DNA of 12,754 nt from assembly GCA_021784615.1 (NCBI GenBank), contig JAJYHU010000372.1, positions 1 to 12,754 of the forward strand, read 5' to 3'. The notes beneath the pieces are model-generated. The model ran no database searches. It saw only the letters and a list, made by a program, of their open reading frames with translations, and was not told the origin of the DNA. This DNA comes from Acidobacteriota bacterium (GTDB taxonomy: Bacteria > Acidobacteriota > Terriglobia > UBA7540). The position numbers and the translations under genes were made by a program. Of this stretch, positions 1 to 6,613 are shown piece by piece (position 1 is the first letter of the stretch; each line of letters opens with the position of its first letter).

Positions 1-2
1 GT

Positions 3-74
3 GATTTCAGCCGGAGCTTCGAGGCTGAGATCCATCCGCACGGCGCGGGCCTGTACAAGATAAGCCCGATGTGA
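3..74 (+). CDS. C-terminal end of a probable GH27-type alpha-galactosidase (partial, 5' end outside window)
   Basis: Only the last 23 codons are present, read from base 3 to a TGA at 72-74. They encode a short stretch (DFSRSFEAEIHPHGAGLYKI, then SPM). This pattern, with an acidic/aromatic strand, 'xxHGAGLYKI' and then the stop, is typical of the closing beta-sandwich strand of alpha-galactosidases of family GH27, where a 'pHg..l..i' ending is common. The gene converges on the GH95-like hydrolase with a gap of only 14 bases, which would group two exported glycosidases acting on plant side chains. The piece is too short for certainty: other glycosidases with a C-terminal beta-sandwich end similarly. 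The reading as a coding tail is fairly good; the family assignment is tentative. Confidence 0.5.
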   Translation, partial: DFSRSFEAEIHPHGAGLYKISPM

Positions 75-88
75 TCCCGAAACTCCGG

Positions 89-2782
89 CTACGCCTCGAT
101 GCGATAGCGCTCACCCGGCTCCGTGGAAAAAATCAGGATGCCGTTCTCGGCTTGCGCGGGAACGGCCCCGCCATCCCGCTGCCGCGTCACGCGCGGGCGC
201 GCGGACTTCCAGGGGTTCGCCAGTCGAACGGTCTTCCCTTTCTCGCTCGTTAGCGACACCTGCGAGACCTTCCGCCCGTCGAACGCAGCGCTCACCAGAA
301 ACGCGCCGACGGCGCGCAAGTCCTTAAAGCGCGCGGGCCCCAAATTCCTGGTGTTGGGAAAGAGGCGAATCGTGCCCGTATAGCTCTGCATCAGGCATTC
401 ATTCAGCACCACGGGCAGAGAGAGGTTTTCCGTCCAAACGCCCATCCTCATCATGAAGTCAAAGTTGGTCGAGTCCTCGTACCTCCCGCCGGTTTGCCGT
501 ACGCGGTCGTTCGCCACGCCATCCGGCAGCAGGCAATAGCGCACCTGGCCTTTGAACCATTTGAGGTCCAGCGTGCCGAGCCGGGCTCGAACGAGCGGTT
601 GAAAAACCAAATCGTTTCCTCCCTCCAGACGGACCACCTGAGCAGTGCGGCGCGCAATCCGAAGCTGATCTTCGCCCCGCCCAATGCCCACCTGCTCAGC
701 CGGGAAAACCGGAGCCAGGGTCAGGGGAACGTTATAAACGTGCTCGGCGGGAGCATTCACTACGTCCAGCCAGACTTCTCCGTAAGGTCCGTTGACCTTG
801 GGATAGGGTGCCAGGTTGTCCTTCACTTCTTTCCAGCGCGCGCGATTTGATTGATCCGTTCCCAGTACTTGGGAAGCTTCCACAACCCCGTCCAGCAGAA
901 AAGCCATCAAGGAAAGGTCCAGGATGCAATCTTTGTTCAAACGAAAATCCACGGTGCAGCCCCAGTTCTCTGATGAGATGGTAGGAATGACGTGGTATTT
1001 CCCGTCGGTTCCTTTCTTGACGTAGGCGGAGACAAGCTCGGCTGCCGCCCGAAGAATCGGATACACTTTCCCGAGATAATCCACGTCTTGAGTGTAAAGG
1101 TACTGCCACCAGAGGCTCTGGACGGTCCACGGCGTCATGCTGACCTGGTAGCCCCAAGGCGGGACGGGATAAGGCACCATTTGGCTGGGAACCGGATAGG
1201 CAGAAACGGGAAAATAAGCGCCGGGAAGGCCGAACTTTTGCCGGGCATAACTTTCGCACATCGGGAGCAGGTTCTGGCAAAGCTCAACGTAAGGCAGGTG
1301 CTGCTCCACATGATTGCTGGAGAAGACTCCCCAAAACACCTGCTGGCAGTTGTAGTCCAGGTGATAGTCCCCGTGCCAGGCGGTGCCGATGCTTCCGGCG
1401 CTCCAATTGCCGAAAAGGCCGGGCGCCGTCTTGCGCTGGCGCAGGCAACAGGCCAGGAAGTATTGGTTGTGATACCAGATTTTCTCAAGCTCTTTGTCTT
1501 GGAATTCCACAGCGGAGCGCGACCAGAAGTTGCGCCACCGTGCTGCTGAATCGCGCTGAATTTGACTTACAGGCACGCTTGCCAGGCGTTCGACCTCTTT
1601 CTTCGCGGGGTTGAGGGTATCCAAATCATCCTGGCTATAGGCGTGGTTCTGGCTGATGATGATCCAGGGGTTCTTCTTGCCGGCCGCCGCCGCTTTCCGT
1701 TCTTTGCGTTGCAACAGGCGGTCGCGGGGAGTCGCCACCATAAGATCCATCCGGAACGGCTGGCTCCCCTGTGCCATCAGATAAACGCCGGGTGGCTTGC
1801 TGTATTGCGTGTAGCTGGTTTGCATTTCCAGCCCTGTTGCTCTCAGCCGTTGCTGGCTTTCCTCGAGCCCTTCGCTAGACCATCTTCCCGTCAACCGGCC
1901 GCAGAGGGAAAAATTCCGGTCCTTATCCGATTGGGGCGGGTCCGGAACCTCATCCGTCGGGCCGATCGCGGGGAAATGTTGGAAGCAGGAAAATTCCGCA
2001 GCGTCGCGTTCCGATCTCCCGTCGATGTGCGGCGCAGGGAGGGTTGCAAAGTGTTCCTCCGGCTGTCCAGCGCCAATCGGAGAACCGGCGCCCCGGTCAA
2101 GCTCCGGATAGTAACAGACGGAATAGAACGGCACGCGGCCATCTGCCGAAACGGAAACCAGACCGGTGGTCCAATCCACAAAAGCGCTCACCGTGACGGC
2201 ACGCGGCTCTTTGCCGAACTCATGGATTGCGAGCTCAAGCGTGTAGAGTCCATTCGAAGGGTCGAGCGTCTGCTTGCCCGCGTGAACCCAGCGAGGGTCC
2301 CAATGGATCCAGACGGTTCCGCACGGCCAGGGCCGCGGCCAAGGCTTGCTGTATGAAGACGCCACTTTTTCCGTGTAGGCGCGAAAAAAATCGATATGGT
2401 ATTCGAGATCAACCATGTCGGGCTTTCCCATCCGCTTGGCTTCATCGCCGGCGCGCTTCCAGAGCTTCAGCAATTCATCAAAGGTGAGAACGTAGCGGGC
2501 GATATCTTCGCTGACTCGGATATCCCAGCAATCGCTCTTGCCCACGTGAATCCCCAGCGCGTCAGGCCGCACTTCCGCGCAGACTCCCACATCCCCGTTC
2601 CCGAGAAGCATGCCCTCAAAAAAATTGGGCCCGGGAACGTCGCGGACCATCAAATGCCTCTGGGCAATCTCATCGGCGTGCAGTTCGCGGTCCTCTGCGG
2701 AAGCCAGAGCCGGTTTCGGCAGCCATCCGGCCATGCCGGCGATGGCCGAGGTCTCAATGAATTTTCGGCGTGTCGTCTTCAC
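89..2782 (-). CDS. Tat-exported GH95-like glycoside hydrolase (alpha-L-fucosidase/alpha-L-galactosidase superfamily)
   Basis: This 897-residue protein probably removes alpha-linked fucose or a related deoxy/L-sugar from plant polysaccharides outside the cytoplasm. The start is GTG with a good ribosome site (GAGAGGAG) just upstream. Residues 1-29 form a Tat signal (TRRKFIE, then a hydrophobic run ending ALASA). An N-terminal beta-sandwich carries the LLGNGDVG signature at 59-66. An (alpha/alpha)6 barrel follows, with HGDYHLDYN at 470-478 (the GH95 'DYxxNxN' region), SSEN at 603-606 (position of the general-acid Glu) and NECLMQS at 794-800. The C-terminal region (about 804-895) resembles the GH95 closing beta domain (LRAVGAFLVSAAF). 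Two positions depart from classical GH95: DYN replaces NxN, and WTEN at 783-786 lies where IDGNFG would be expected. The substrate may therefore differ. Family-level placement is good (DUF5703-type relatives are the alternative); specificity is unknown. The 207-bp upstream gap shows no convincing promoter. Confidence 0.75.
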   Translation of the reverse strand: MKTTRRKFIETSAIAGMAGWLPKPALASAEDRELHADEIAQRHLMVRDVPGPNFFEGMLLGNGDVGVCAEVRPDALGIHVGKSDCWDIRVSEDIARYVLTFDELLKLWKRAGDEAKRMGKPDMVDLEYHIDFFRAYTEKVASSYSKPWPRPWPCGTVWIHWDPRWVHAGKQTLDPSNGLYTLELAIHEFGKEPRAVTVSAFVDWTTGLVSVSADGRVPFYSVCYYPELDRGAGSPIGAGQPEEHFATLPAPHIDGRSERDAAEFSCFQHFPAIGPTDEVPDPPQSDKDRNFSLCGRLTGRWSSEGLEESQQRLRATGLEMQTSYTQYSKPPGVYLMAQGSQPFRMDLMVATPRDRLLQRKERKAAAAGKKNPWIIISQNHAYSQDDLDTLNPAKKEVERLASVPVSQIQRDSAARWRNFWSRSAVEFQDKELEKIWYHNQYFLACCLRQRKTAPGLFGNWSAGSIGTAWHGDYHLDYNCQQVFWGVFSSNHVEQHLPYVELCQNLLPMCESYARQKFGLPGAYFPVSAYPVPSQMVPYPVPPWGYQVSMTPWTVQSLWWQYLYTQDVDYLGKVYPILRAAAELVSAYVKKGTDGKYHVIPTISSENWGCTVDFRLNKDCILDLSLMAFLLDGVVEASQVLGTDQSNRARWKEVKDNLAPYPKVNGPYGEVWLDVVNAPAEHVYNVPLTLAPVFPAEQVGIGRGEDQLRIARRTAQVVRLEGGNDLVFQPLVRARLGTLDLKWFKGQVRYCLLPDGVANDRVRQTGGRYEDSTNFDFMMRMGVWTENLSLPVVLNECLMQSYTGTIRLFPNTRNLGPARFKDLRAVGAFLVSAAFDGRKVSQVSLTSEKGKTVRLANPWKSARPRVTRQRDGGAVPAQAENGILIFSTEPGERYRIEA

Positions 2783-2989
2783 GGAATTCTCCTCTCCCGG
2801 TGGATTGCGATAAGCTCTCGAGTCCTACCGTCGCCAGCGTATAACGTAAACCAGGGATGCAAAAGGGATCGGGCAGCAAGCCCGTCATGCTTTGAGGACT
2901 CCTGACGGCCGCTTATAAGGAAGGCTCCGTCGCGCTTGCAGCAAAAACTCGGAAGCCTGCGCGAAGATGCCGGATCAAGCTACGATTCA

Positions 2990-3652
2990 TTACTGATGCC
3001 CGCCGGATTCCTGGCATCCGGGAAAACTCGCGAAGACAACTTGGCCGGTCCAGCCGAGGTCTTTCATTCCCACTTCCGATGAGTAATAGGCGTCGGCAAT
3101 CCAGCCCTTGAGATTCTCAAAATGGTCGCGCACGGTGGCCTGGCCCGTCGCCTGATCCCCCGCTTCGCCTTCGGAGGTTCCGGGGTTTTCAGTTGAAGCA
3201 TCCGTAAGGATTTGGTTCTGTTCGTTTTCGGTAAGGTTTATGAACGGGCGTGAGAATTGCCGCAGGGCCTTCGTTTCAAAGGCGGCGAGCGCGTCGAAAA
3301 ACTCCCGCTGAACTTCAAGAGAGTCCACGGAAACTAAAAGGTCCACAAAGCGGTTGACGTGGGCGTCACTCGATCCAGGAATGATTCGCTCTGCAAGGAC
3401 CGTGAGCGTTTCGTTCTGATGCGGGTCAAGGAGCGCGGGGGTCCAATTTGCCGCCGCAGCTCTTCCATTCGTTTCCGCCATCGCGGCCGAGTCCGCAAGA
3501 TGTCCGGCAACAGGATGCGCGGCGGCCGCAGCCGGCAGCGCCATTCCCGCTCCCGCGCCGAGCACGAGCCGGCGGACCATCTCGCGCCTGTCTATTTTGC
3601 CCGCCGGAACCTGGGAACCGTTCTCGGCTGCTAGATCAGAACTCGTTTTCAT
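2990..3652 (-). CDS. Gluconate 2-dehydrogenase subunit 3 family protein with Tat signal
   Basis: This 220-residue protein is a probable small (gamma-like) subunit and export escort of an FAD-dependent sugar dehydrogenase. The ATG at 3652 is preferred over the upstream start at 3724 because an AAAGGCGG ribosome site precedes it and the Tat signal then lies near the N-terminus: IDRREMVRR at 20-28, followed by an Ala/Gly-rich hydrophobic stretch to about residue 46. The body matches the Gluconate_2-dh3 family: ERIIPGSSDAHVNRFVDLL at about 88-106, a helical core, and YYSSEVGMKDLGWTG at about 189-203, resembling the family's 'aFFTSPEYGGNrdlvGW' ending. Residues about 150-172 form a Ser/Glu/Gly/Thr-rich insert of low complexity. 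The gene is divergent from the GMC oxidoreductase at 3896, its expected catalytic partner. In the Burkholderia FAD-glucose dehydrogenase the small subunit carries the only Tat signal for both proteins; the same logic is inferred here. Confidence 0.85.
   Translation of the reverse strand: MKTSSDLAAENGSQVPAGKIDRREMVRRLVLGAGAGMALPAAAAAHPVAGHLADSAAMAETNGRAAAANWTPALLDPHQNETLTVLAERIIPGSSDAHVNRFVDLLVSVDSLEVQREFFDALAAFETKALRQFSRPFINLTENEQNQILTDASTENPGTSEGEAGDQATGQATVRDHFENLKGWIADAYYSSEVGMKDLGWTGQVVFASFPGCQESGGHQ
3522..3529. other. NotI recognition site GCGGCCGC
   Basis: A single intact GCGGCCGC lies inside the subunit-3 gene, in the Ala-rich signal peptide coding region. It is listed because a NotI-family endonuclease gene lies 7 kb away in the same DNA and its apparent partner methylates adenine, which this site lacks. 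Confidence 0.95.
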
Positions 3653-3727
3653 ACCCCATCCGCCTTTGATGAATTCAAGTTTGCGCCCTTGAAAAACGCA
3701 TTGAACATTCTTCCAGTCAAGCACCCG

Positions 3728-3756
3728 ATGCTACCACTCTAGAGACCTCAGCACAA
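3728..3756 (-). promoter_or_regulatory. Candidate promoter of the subunit-3 gene
   Basis: On the minus strand TTGTGC (-35, weak) is separated by 17 bases from TAGCAT (-10, 4 of 6 matches). The predicted start of transcription is about 70 bases before the ATG at 3652. The -10 hexamer is identical to that of the divergent GMC promoter. The spacer holds a perfect 8-bp palindrome, CTCTAGAG (3737-3744). The -35 is poor, so this is tentative. Confidence 0.3.
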
Positions 3757-3780
3757 CCCATCTTGATAAAGTTTCCAGCC

Positions 3781-3804
3781 GCGCAAGGATGGGCGCAAGG
3801 ATGG
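3781..3804. repeat. Tandem 12-bp direct repeat (2 copies) beside the GMC promoter
   Basis: GCGCAAGGATGG occurs twice head to tail (3781-3792 and 3793-3804) with no mismatch. It ends one base before the -35 hexamer of the GMC oxidoreductase promoter, in the divergent intergenic region. This is a typical position for a pair of activator half-sites on the same helix face (12-bp period, slightly over one turn). A chance duplication cannot be excluded. Confidence 0.6.
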
Positions 3805-3805
3805 G

Positions 3806-3834
3806 TTGACGTTTACATCGAGGGTTGTTAGCAT
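3806..3834 (+). promoter_or_regulatory. Candidate sigma70 promoter of the GMC oxidoreductase gene
   Basis: TTGACG (-35, 5 of 6) is followed by a 17-base spacer and TAGCAT (-10, 4 of 6). Predicted transcription starts near 3841, about 55 bases before the GTG start at 3896, which has an AGGGAGG ribosome site at 3883-3889. Placement next to the tandem repeat supports a regulated promoter. Confidence 0.55.
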
Positions 3835-3895
3835 CACTGCGATATTGCTGTCATACGAAGTCCGATTTCATGGTCTTTATTAAGGGAGGTTTGTA

Positions 3896-5581
3896 GTGGC
3901 CGACCAGTCCAAACAGGTTTTTGACGCGGTTGTGGTGGGTTCGGGAGCATCAGGAGGCTGGGCCTGCAAACGGCTTGCGGAAGCAGGTCTGAAGGTCGCG
4001 CTTGTCGACGCGGGCCGCCAGCAGTCGGACAACAACTTCACCGAGCACGTTCCGAAATTCAAACTGAAATACCGCGACATGGCCCCGGAAGTCATCCGCA
4101 AGACTCGCCCCGTGCAGAAAGACTGCTACGCCTGCATGGAATACAACTACAGCTGGTTCTGCAACGACCTCGACGAGCCTTACGCGACGGCCAAGGACAT
4201 GCCCTTCAGTTGGCAGGGGCGCTTGCGCGTGACGGGCGGCCGGACAAACGTTTGGGGGCGGCAGTCTTACCGGCTGAGCGACCTGGATTTCAAGGGCGCT
4301 TCCCACGACGGCTACGGCCATGACTGGCCCCTCAGCTACAAAGACTTGGCGCCTTACTACGACATCGTTGAAGAGTATGTGGGTATTACGGGCATTCCCG
4401 AGGGCATCTACGAGCTTCCGGATGGAAGGTTCCAGCCGCCTATGGGCCTGACCTGCGCGGAACAATTGTTCCGAAAGAGCGTGAAAGAAAAAATAGGATG
4501 GACGGTAACGCTGGGCCGCTCCGCCAACATCACCCGGCCTACGAACGGCCGTGCGCCGTGTCATTATTGCGGCCCTTGCGAGCGCGGCTGCATTACGCAT
4601 TCCTATTTCAATTCCTTTTTCACCACGGTCGCGGACGCCATGAAGTCGGGGAATTGCACCCATATTCCCAACGCCATGGTTTACAAAGTTCTGATGAACA
4701 CGGACCGGAATAAGGCCAAGGGAGTGCTCTACATTGACCGGAACACCCGGGAGCCGAAGGAAGTGCGCGGACGAACCGTGATTTTGTGCGCCCAGTCCTC
4801 AGAATCCGTGCGAATCCTTTTCAACTCCGCCAACCGGCAGTACCCGAACGGCCTTGCGAACTCGAGCGGCGTGCTGGGCCATTATCTGATGGACCACATC
4901 ATGGGAGGCGGCGCCCAAGGAGAGCTTCCGCAGCTGGGCGGACAGCCCAACATCAACGGGCCGCATCGCCCGGACGGCATCTATGTCATCCGCTTTCGCA
5001 ACACGCACAACGGCCCGCGCGACAAAAACTTCCTTCGCGGTTACGGGTTTCAAGGGGGTGGGGGCGTCGGGTTCAATATGGACGCTCCCGGTTTTGGCGA
5101 AGCTTTCAAGAAGGCCGTGCACGAGCCGGTTGTGCATGTGGGCCTGGGAGGTTTCGGGGAATGCCTGGCGCGCTGGGAAAACTACGTGGAAATCGATCCC
5201 AATGTTGTGGATACTTACGGCATCCCCAGCCTTAAATTCCATATGAAGTACGGAGCAAACGAATTCGCCATGGTCAAAGATATGGCGGAGTCGGCCGGTG
5301 AAATGCTGGAGGCTGCAGGAGCCAAGAACATCCAAACTCACGCCAAACCTTCAACCCCGGGATGGGCCATCCATGAGGTTGGAACCGCCAGGATGGGAGA
5401 TGACCCCAAAGGTTCCGTGCTCAACCAGTTCCAGCAAACTCACGACGTCAAGAACCTCTTTGTCATGGATGGAGCCGGGTTCACATCCACCGCTTGCCAG
5501 AACCCTACGCTAACAATCATGACTCTCTGCGTTCGGTCCTGCGACCACCTGATGCAGGAAATGAAAAGAGGAAACATCTAG
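3896..5581 (+). CDS. GMC-family FAD oxidoreductase (gluconate/glucose dehydrogenase-like large subunit)
   Basis: This 561-residue flavoprotein probably oxidises a sugar, sugar acid or polyol and passes electrons to the respiratory chain. The start is GTG with AGGGAGG six bases upstream. An N-terminal Rossmann FAD site (VVVGSGASGG, 12-21) is followed by the GMC signature GGRTNVWGRQ (114-123). The C-terminal domain has HEVGTARMG (493-501) with the catalytic His, and QNPTLTIM (535-542) with the paired Asn. Residues 222-232 contain CHYCGPCERGC, a CxxCxxCxxxC cluster. Additional cysteines lie at 77, 80 and 89. Such clusters occur in this GMC branch and correspond roughly to the region holding the 3Fe-4S cysteines of bacterial FAD-glucose dehydrogenase. 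No signal peptide is visible, so export would depend on the divergent Tat-bearing subunit-3 protein. No cytochrome c subunit gene lies in the window. The exact substrate cannot be read from sequence. Confidence 0.9.
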   Translation: MADQSKQVFDAVVVGSGASGGWACKRLAEAGLKVALVDAGRQQSDNNFTEHVPKFKLKYRDMAPEVIRKTRPVQKDCYACMEYNYSWFCNDLDEPYATAKDMPFSWQGRLRVTGGRTNVWGRQSYRLSDLDFKGASHDGYGHDWPLSYKDLAPYYDIVEEYVGITGIPEGIYELPDGRFQPPMGLTCAEQLFRKSVKEKIGWTVTLGRSANITRPTNGRAPCHYCGPCERGCITHSYFNSFFTTVADAMKSGNCTHIPNAMVYKVLMNTDRNKAKGVLYIDRNTREPKEVRGRTVILCAQSSESVRILFNSANRQYPNGLANSSGVLGHYLMDHIMGGGAQGELPQLGGQPNINGPHRPDGIYVIRFRNTHNGPRDKNFLRGYGFQGGGGVGFNMDAPGFGEAFKKAVHEPVVHVGLGGFGECLARWENYVEIDPNVVDTYGIPSLKFHMKYGANEFAMVKDMAESAGEMLEAAGAKNIQTHAKPSTPGWAIHEVGTARMGDDPKGSVLNQFQQTHDVKNLFVMDGAGFTSTACQNPTLTIMTLCVRSCDHLMQEMKRGNI

Positions 5582-5640
5582 CGAGCGGCGCAGGAACAGG
5601 CCCCGGGACACGGCTCGCCAGGGCTGCATTCTAAGTGAGA

Positions 5641-6348
5641 TTAATACTTGCGGAGGACGCCGATTACGCGTCCCTGGATTCTCACATCTGCTGCTGGAAG
5701 AATAATGGGGTCCATCTGCGCGTTGGCGGGTTGCAGGCGGACCTGTTCCCTCCCTTCAAGAAAGAAGCGCTTTAACGTAGCGTCGCTCCCTCCAACCAGC
5801 GCTACGACAATCTCTCCATTTTGCGCTGTTTCAGCCGACTCCACTAAAATGTAGTCGCCGTCGCAGATGTGGTCTTCCACCATCGAATCGCCTTTGACGC
5901 ACAGGACATAAATCCTGCCCTTGCCACTGGTAAAATCACCCAGCGAAAAACTTTCCGGCTGCGGGATGGCTTCGACCGGCTGGCCGGCGGCAATGCGCCC
6001 CAGCAAAGGGAATTCCAGGTGGACAAAGGATTGCGGCAAGCCGGAATCAGAGGACGCATGCGCCGGGTGCGGACCGCCGGCTGACGATCGTGTCGGCCGC
6101 AATCGAACCCGGCTCTTCTCAAACGGCACAGACCCAGGAACAGCAATGACCTCCACCGAGCGGCTTTGATTGTAGCGGCGCTGGATGAACCCTTTCCTCT
6201 CAAGAACCTGCAGGTGCTTGTGGACGGTGGCAAGCGATGAGAGCCGGAGGCCTTTCGCCATCTCCTCAAAGCTCGGGGAGTATCCGTTGCGGTTGATAAA
6301 ATGGATCAGGAAATCCAGAACCTCTTTTTGGCGTCGTGTCAGCGCCAT
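5641..6348 (-). CDS. lexA: LexA repressor (SOS response)
   Basis: This 235-residue protein is the transcriptional repressor of the DNA-damage regulon. It is inactivated by RecA-stimulated self-cleavage. The N-terminal winged helix-turn-helix spans residues 1-66 (ALTRRQKEVLDFL, SPSFEEMAKGLRLSS, TVHKHLQVLERKGFI). The C-terminal S24 peptidase-like domain spans about 109-235. The cleavage bond is Ala121-Gly122 (RIAAGQPVEA), the nucleophile is Ser155 (KGDSMVEDHI) and the general base is Lys193 (DATLKRF), so all functional residues are present. The linker (about 71-108) is longer than in E. coli LexA (202 residues), and its Pro/Ser/His-rich composition looks disordered. The ATG has a GGGAGG ribosome site. 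The gene converges on the GMC gene and is divergent from thiL. A strong promoter and a dyad just after its start point suggest autoregulation. Confidence 0.95.
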   Translation of the reverse strand: MALTRRQKEVLDFLIHFINRNGYSPSFEEMAKGLRLSSLATVHKHLQVLERKGFIQRRYNQSRSVEVIAVPGSVPFEKSRVRLRPTRSSAGGPHPAHASSDSGLPQSFVHLEFPLLGRIAAGQPVEAIPQPESFSLGDFTSGKGRIYVLCVKGDSMVEDHICDGDYILVESAETAQNGEIVVALVGGSDATLKRFFLEGREQVRLQPANAQMDPIILPAADVRIQGRVIGVLRKY

Positions 6349-6378
6349 GGTTCGCCTCCCGCTGCTAGTTCATTACAC

Positions 6379-6398
6379 CTTCCAGGCTATTCTGGAAG
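6379..6398. promoter_or_regulatory. Candidate LexA operator: CTTCCAG-N6-CTGGAAG
   Basis: This is a perfect inverted repeat with 7-bp arms and a 6-bp centre (GCTATT), 20 bp long. It lies about +3 to +22 relative to the predicted lexA start of transcription and 30 bp before the ATG. Length, symmetry and position are those of LexA boxes, which differ in sequence between phyla. Neither an E. coli-type (CTGT-N8-ACAG) nor a Bacillus-type (CGAAC-N4-GTTCG) box is present upstream. An RNA hairpin in the leader is the alternative. Confidence 0.5.
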
Positions 6399-6407
6399 TA
6401 TTGCCCC

Positions 6408-6437
6408 ATTATAGGCGAATAAAAAGCGAATTGACAA
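6408..6437 (-). promoter_or_regulatory. lexA promoter
   Basis: On the minus strand TTGTCA (-35, 5 of 6), an 18-base spacer and a perfect TATAAT (-10) point to transcription starting near 6401, about 53 bases before the lexA ATG. This is among the best promoter matches in the window. Confidence 0.75.
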
Positions 6438-6468
6438 GTAAAAACCTTTACAGCCTTGGGCCAGTCGC

Positions 6469-6497
6469 TTGCCGATTGAGATCCGCTAGAATATAAG
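6469..6497 (+). promoter_or_regulatory. Candidate thiL promoter
   Basis: TTGCCG (-35, 4 of 6), a 17-base spacer and TATAAG (-10, 5 of 6) would start transcription near 6504, giving a leader of about 110 bases before the ATG at 6614. No TPP-riboswitch core (CTGAGA, or the GAACCTGAT-like part) is visible in that leader. Confidence 0.5.
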
Positions 6498-6613
6498 GTC
6501 TGGAACAGCCTTGTTTCCGAAAACGGCATCCGTCAGCCGAGTTTAAGAAAGCCTTCATCTTTAAGAGAAATGGCTGCCATCTGTCAAATCGCCAGGGCAA
6601 GAATCAAAGCCGC

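Noticed and set aside
3653..3724. 24-residue N-terminal extension of the subunit-3 protein
   Set aside because: The ATG at 3652 has a good ribosome site and puts the Tat signal near the N-terminus. The extension would bury the signal and has no ribosome site of its own.
5581..5618. GCGAGC...GCTCGC inverted repeat after the GMC gene as a terminator
   Set aside because: The arms are only 6 bp with a 26-base loop and no T-run follows, so it is not a convincing intrinsic terminator for either convergent gene.
6431..6460. Perfect TTGACA on the + strand as a -35 box for thiL
   Set aside because: No -10-like hexamer lies 16-18 bases downstream. The sequence overlaps the complement of the lexA -35 box, which explains it.
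6504..6613. TPP riboswitch in the thiL leader
   Set aside because: The conserved CTGAGA core and the second TPP-binding segment are not present; only short weak stems are seen.
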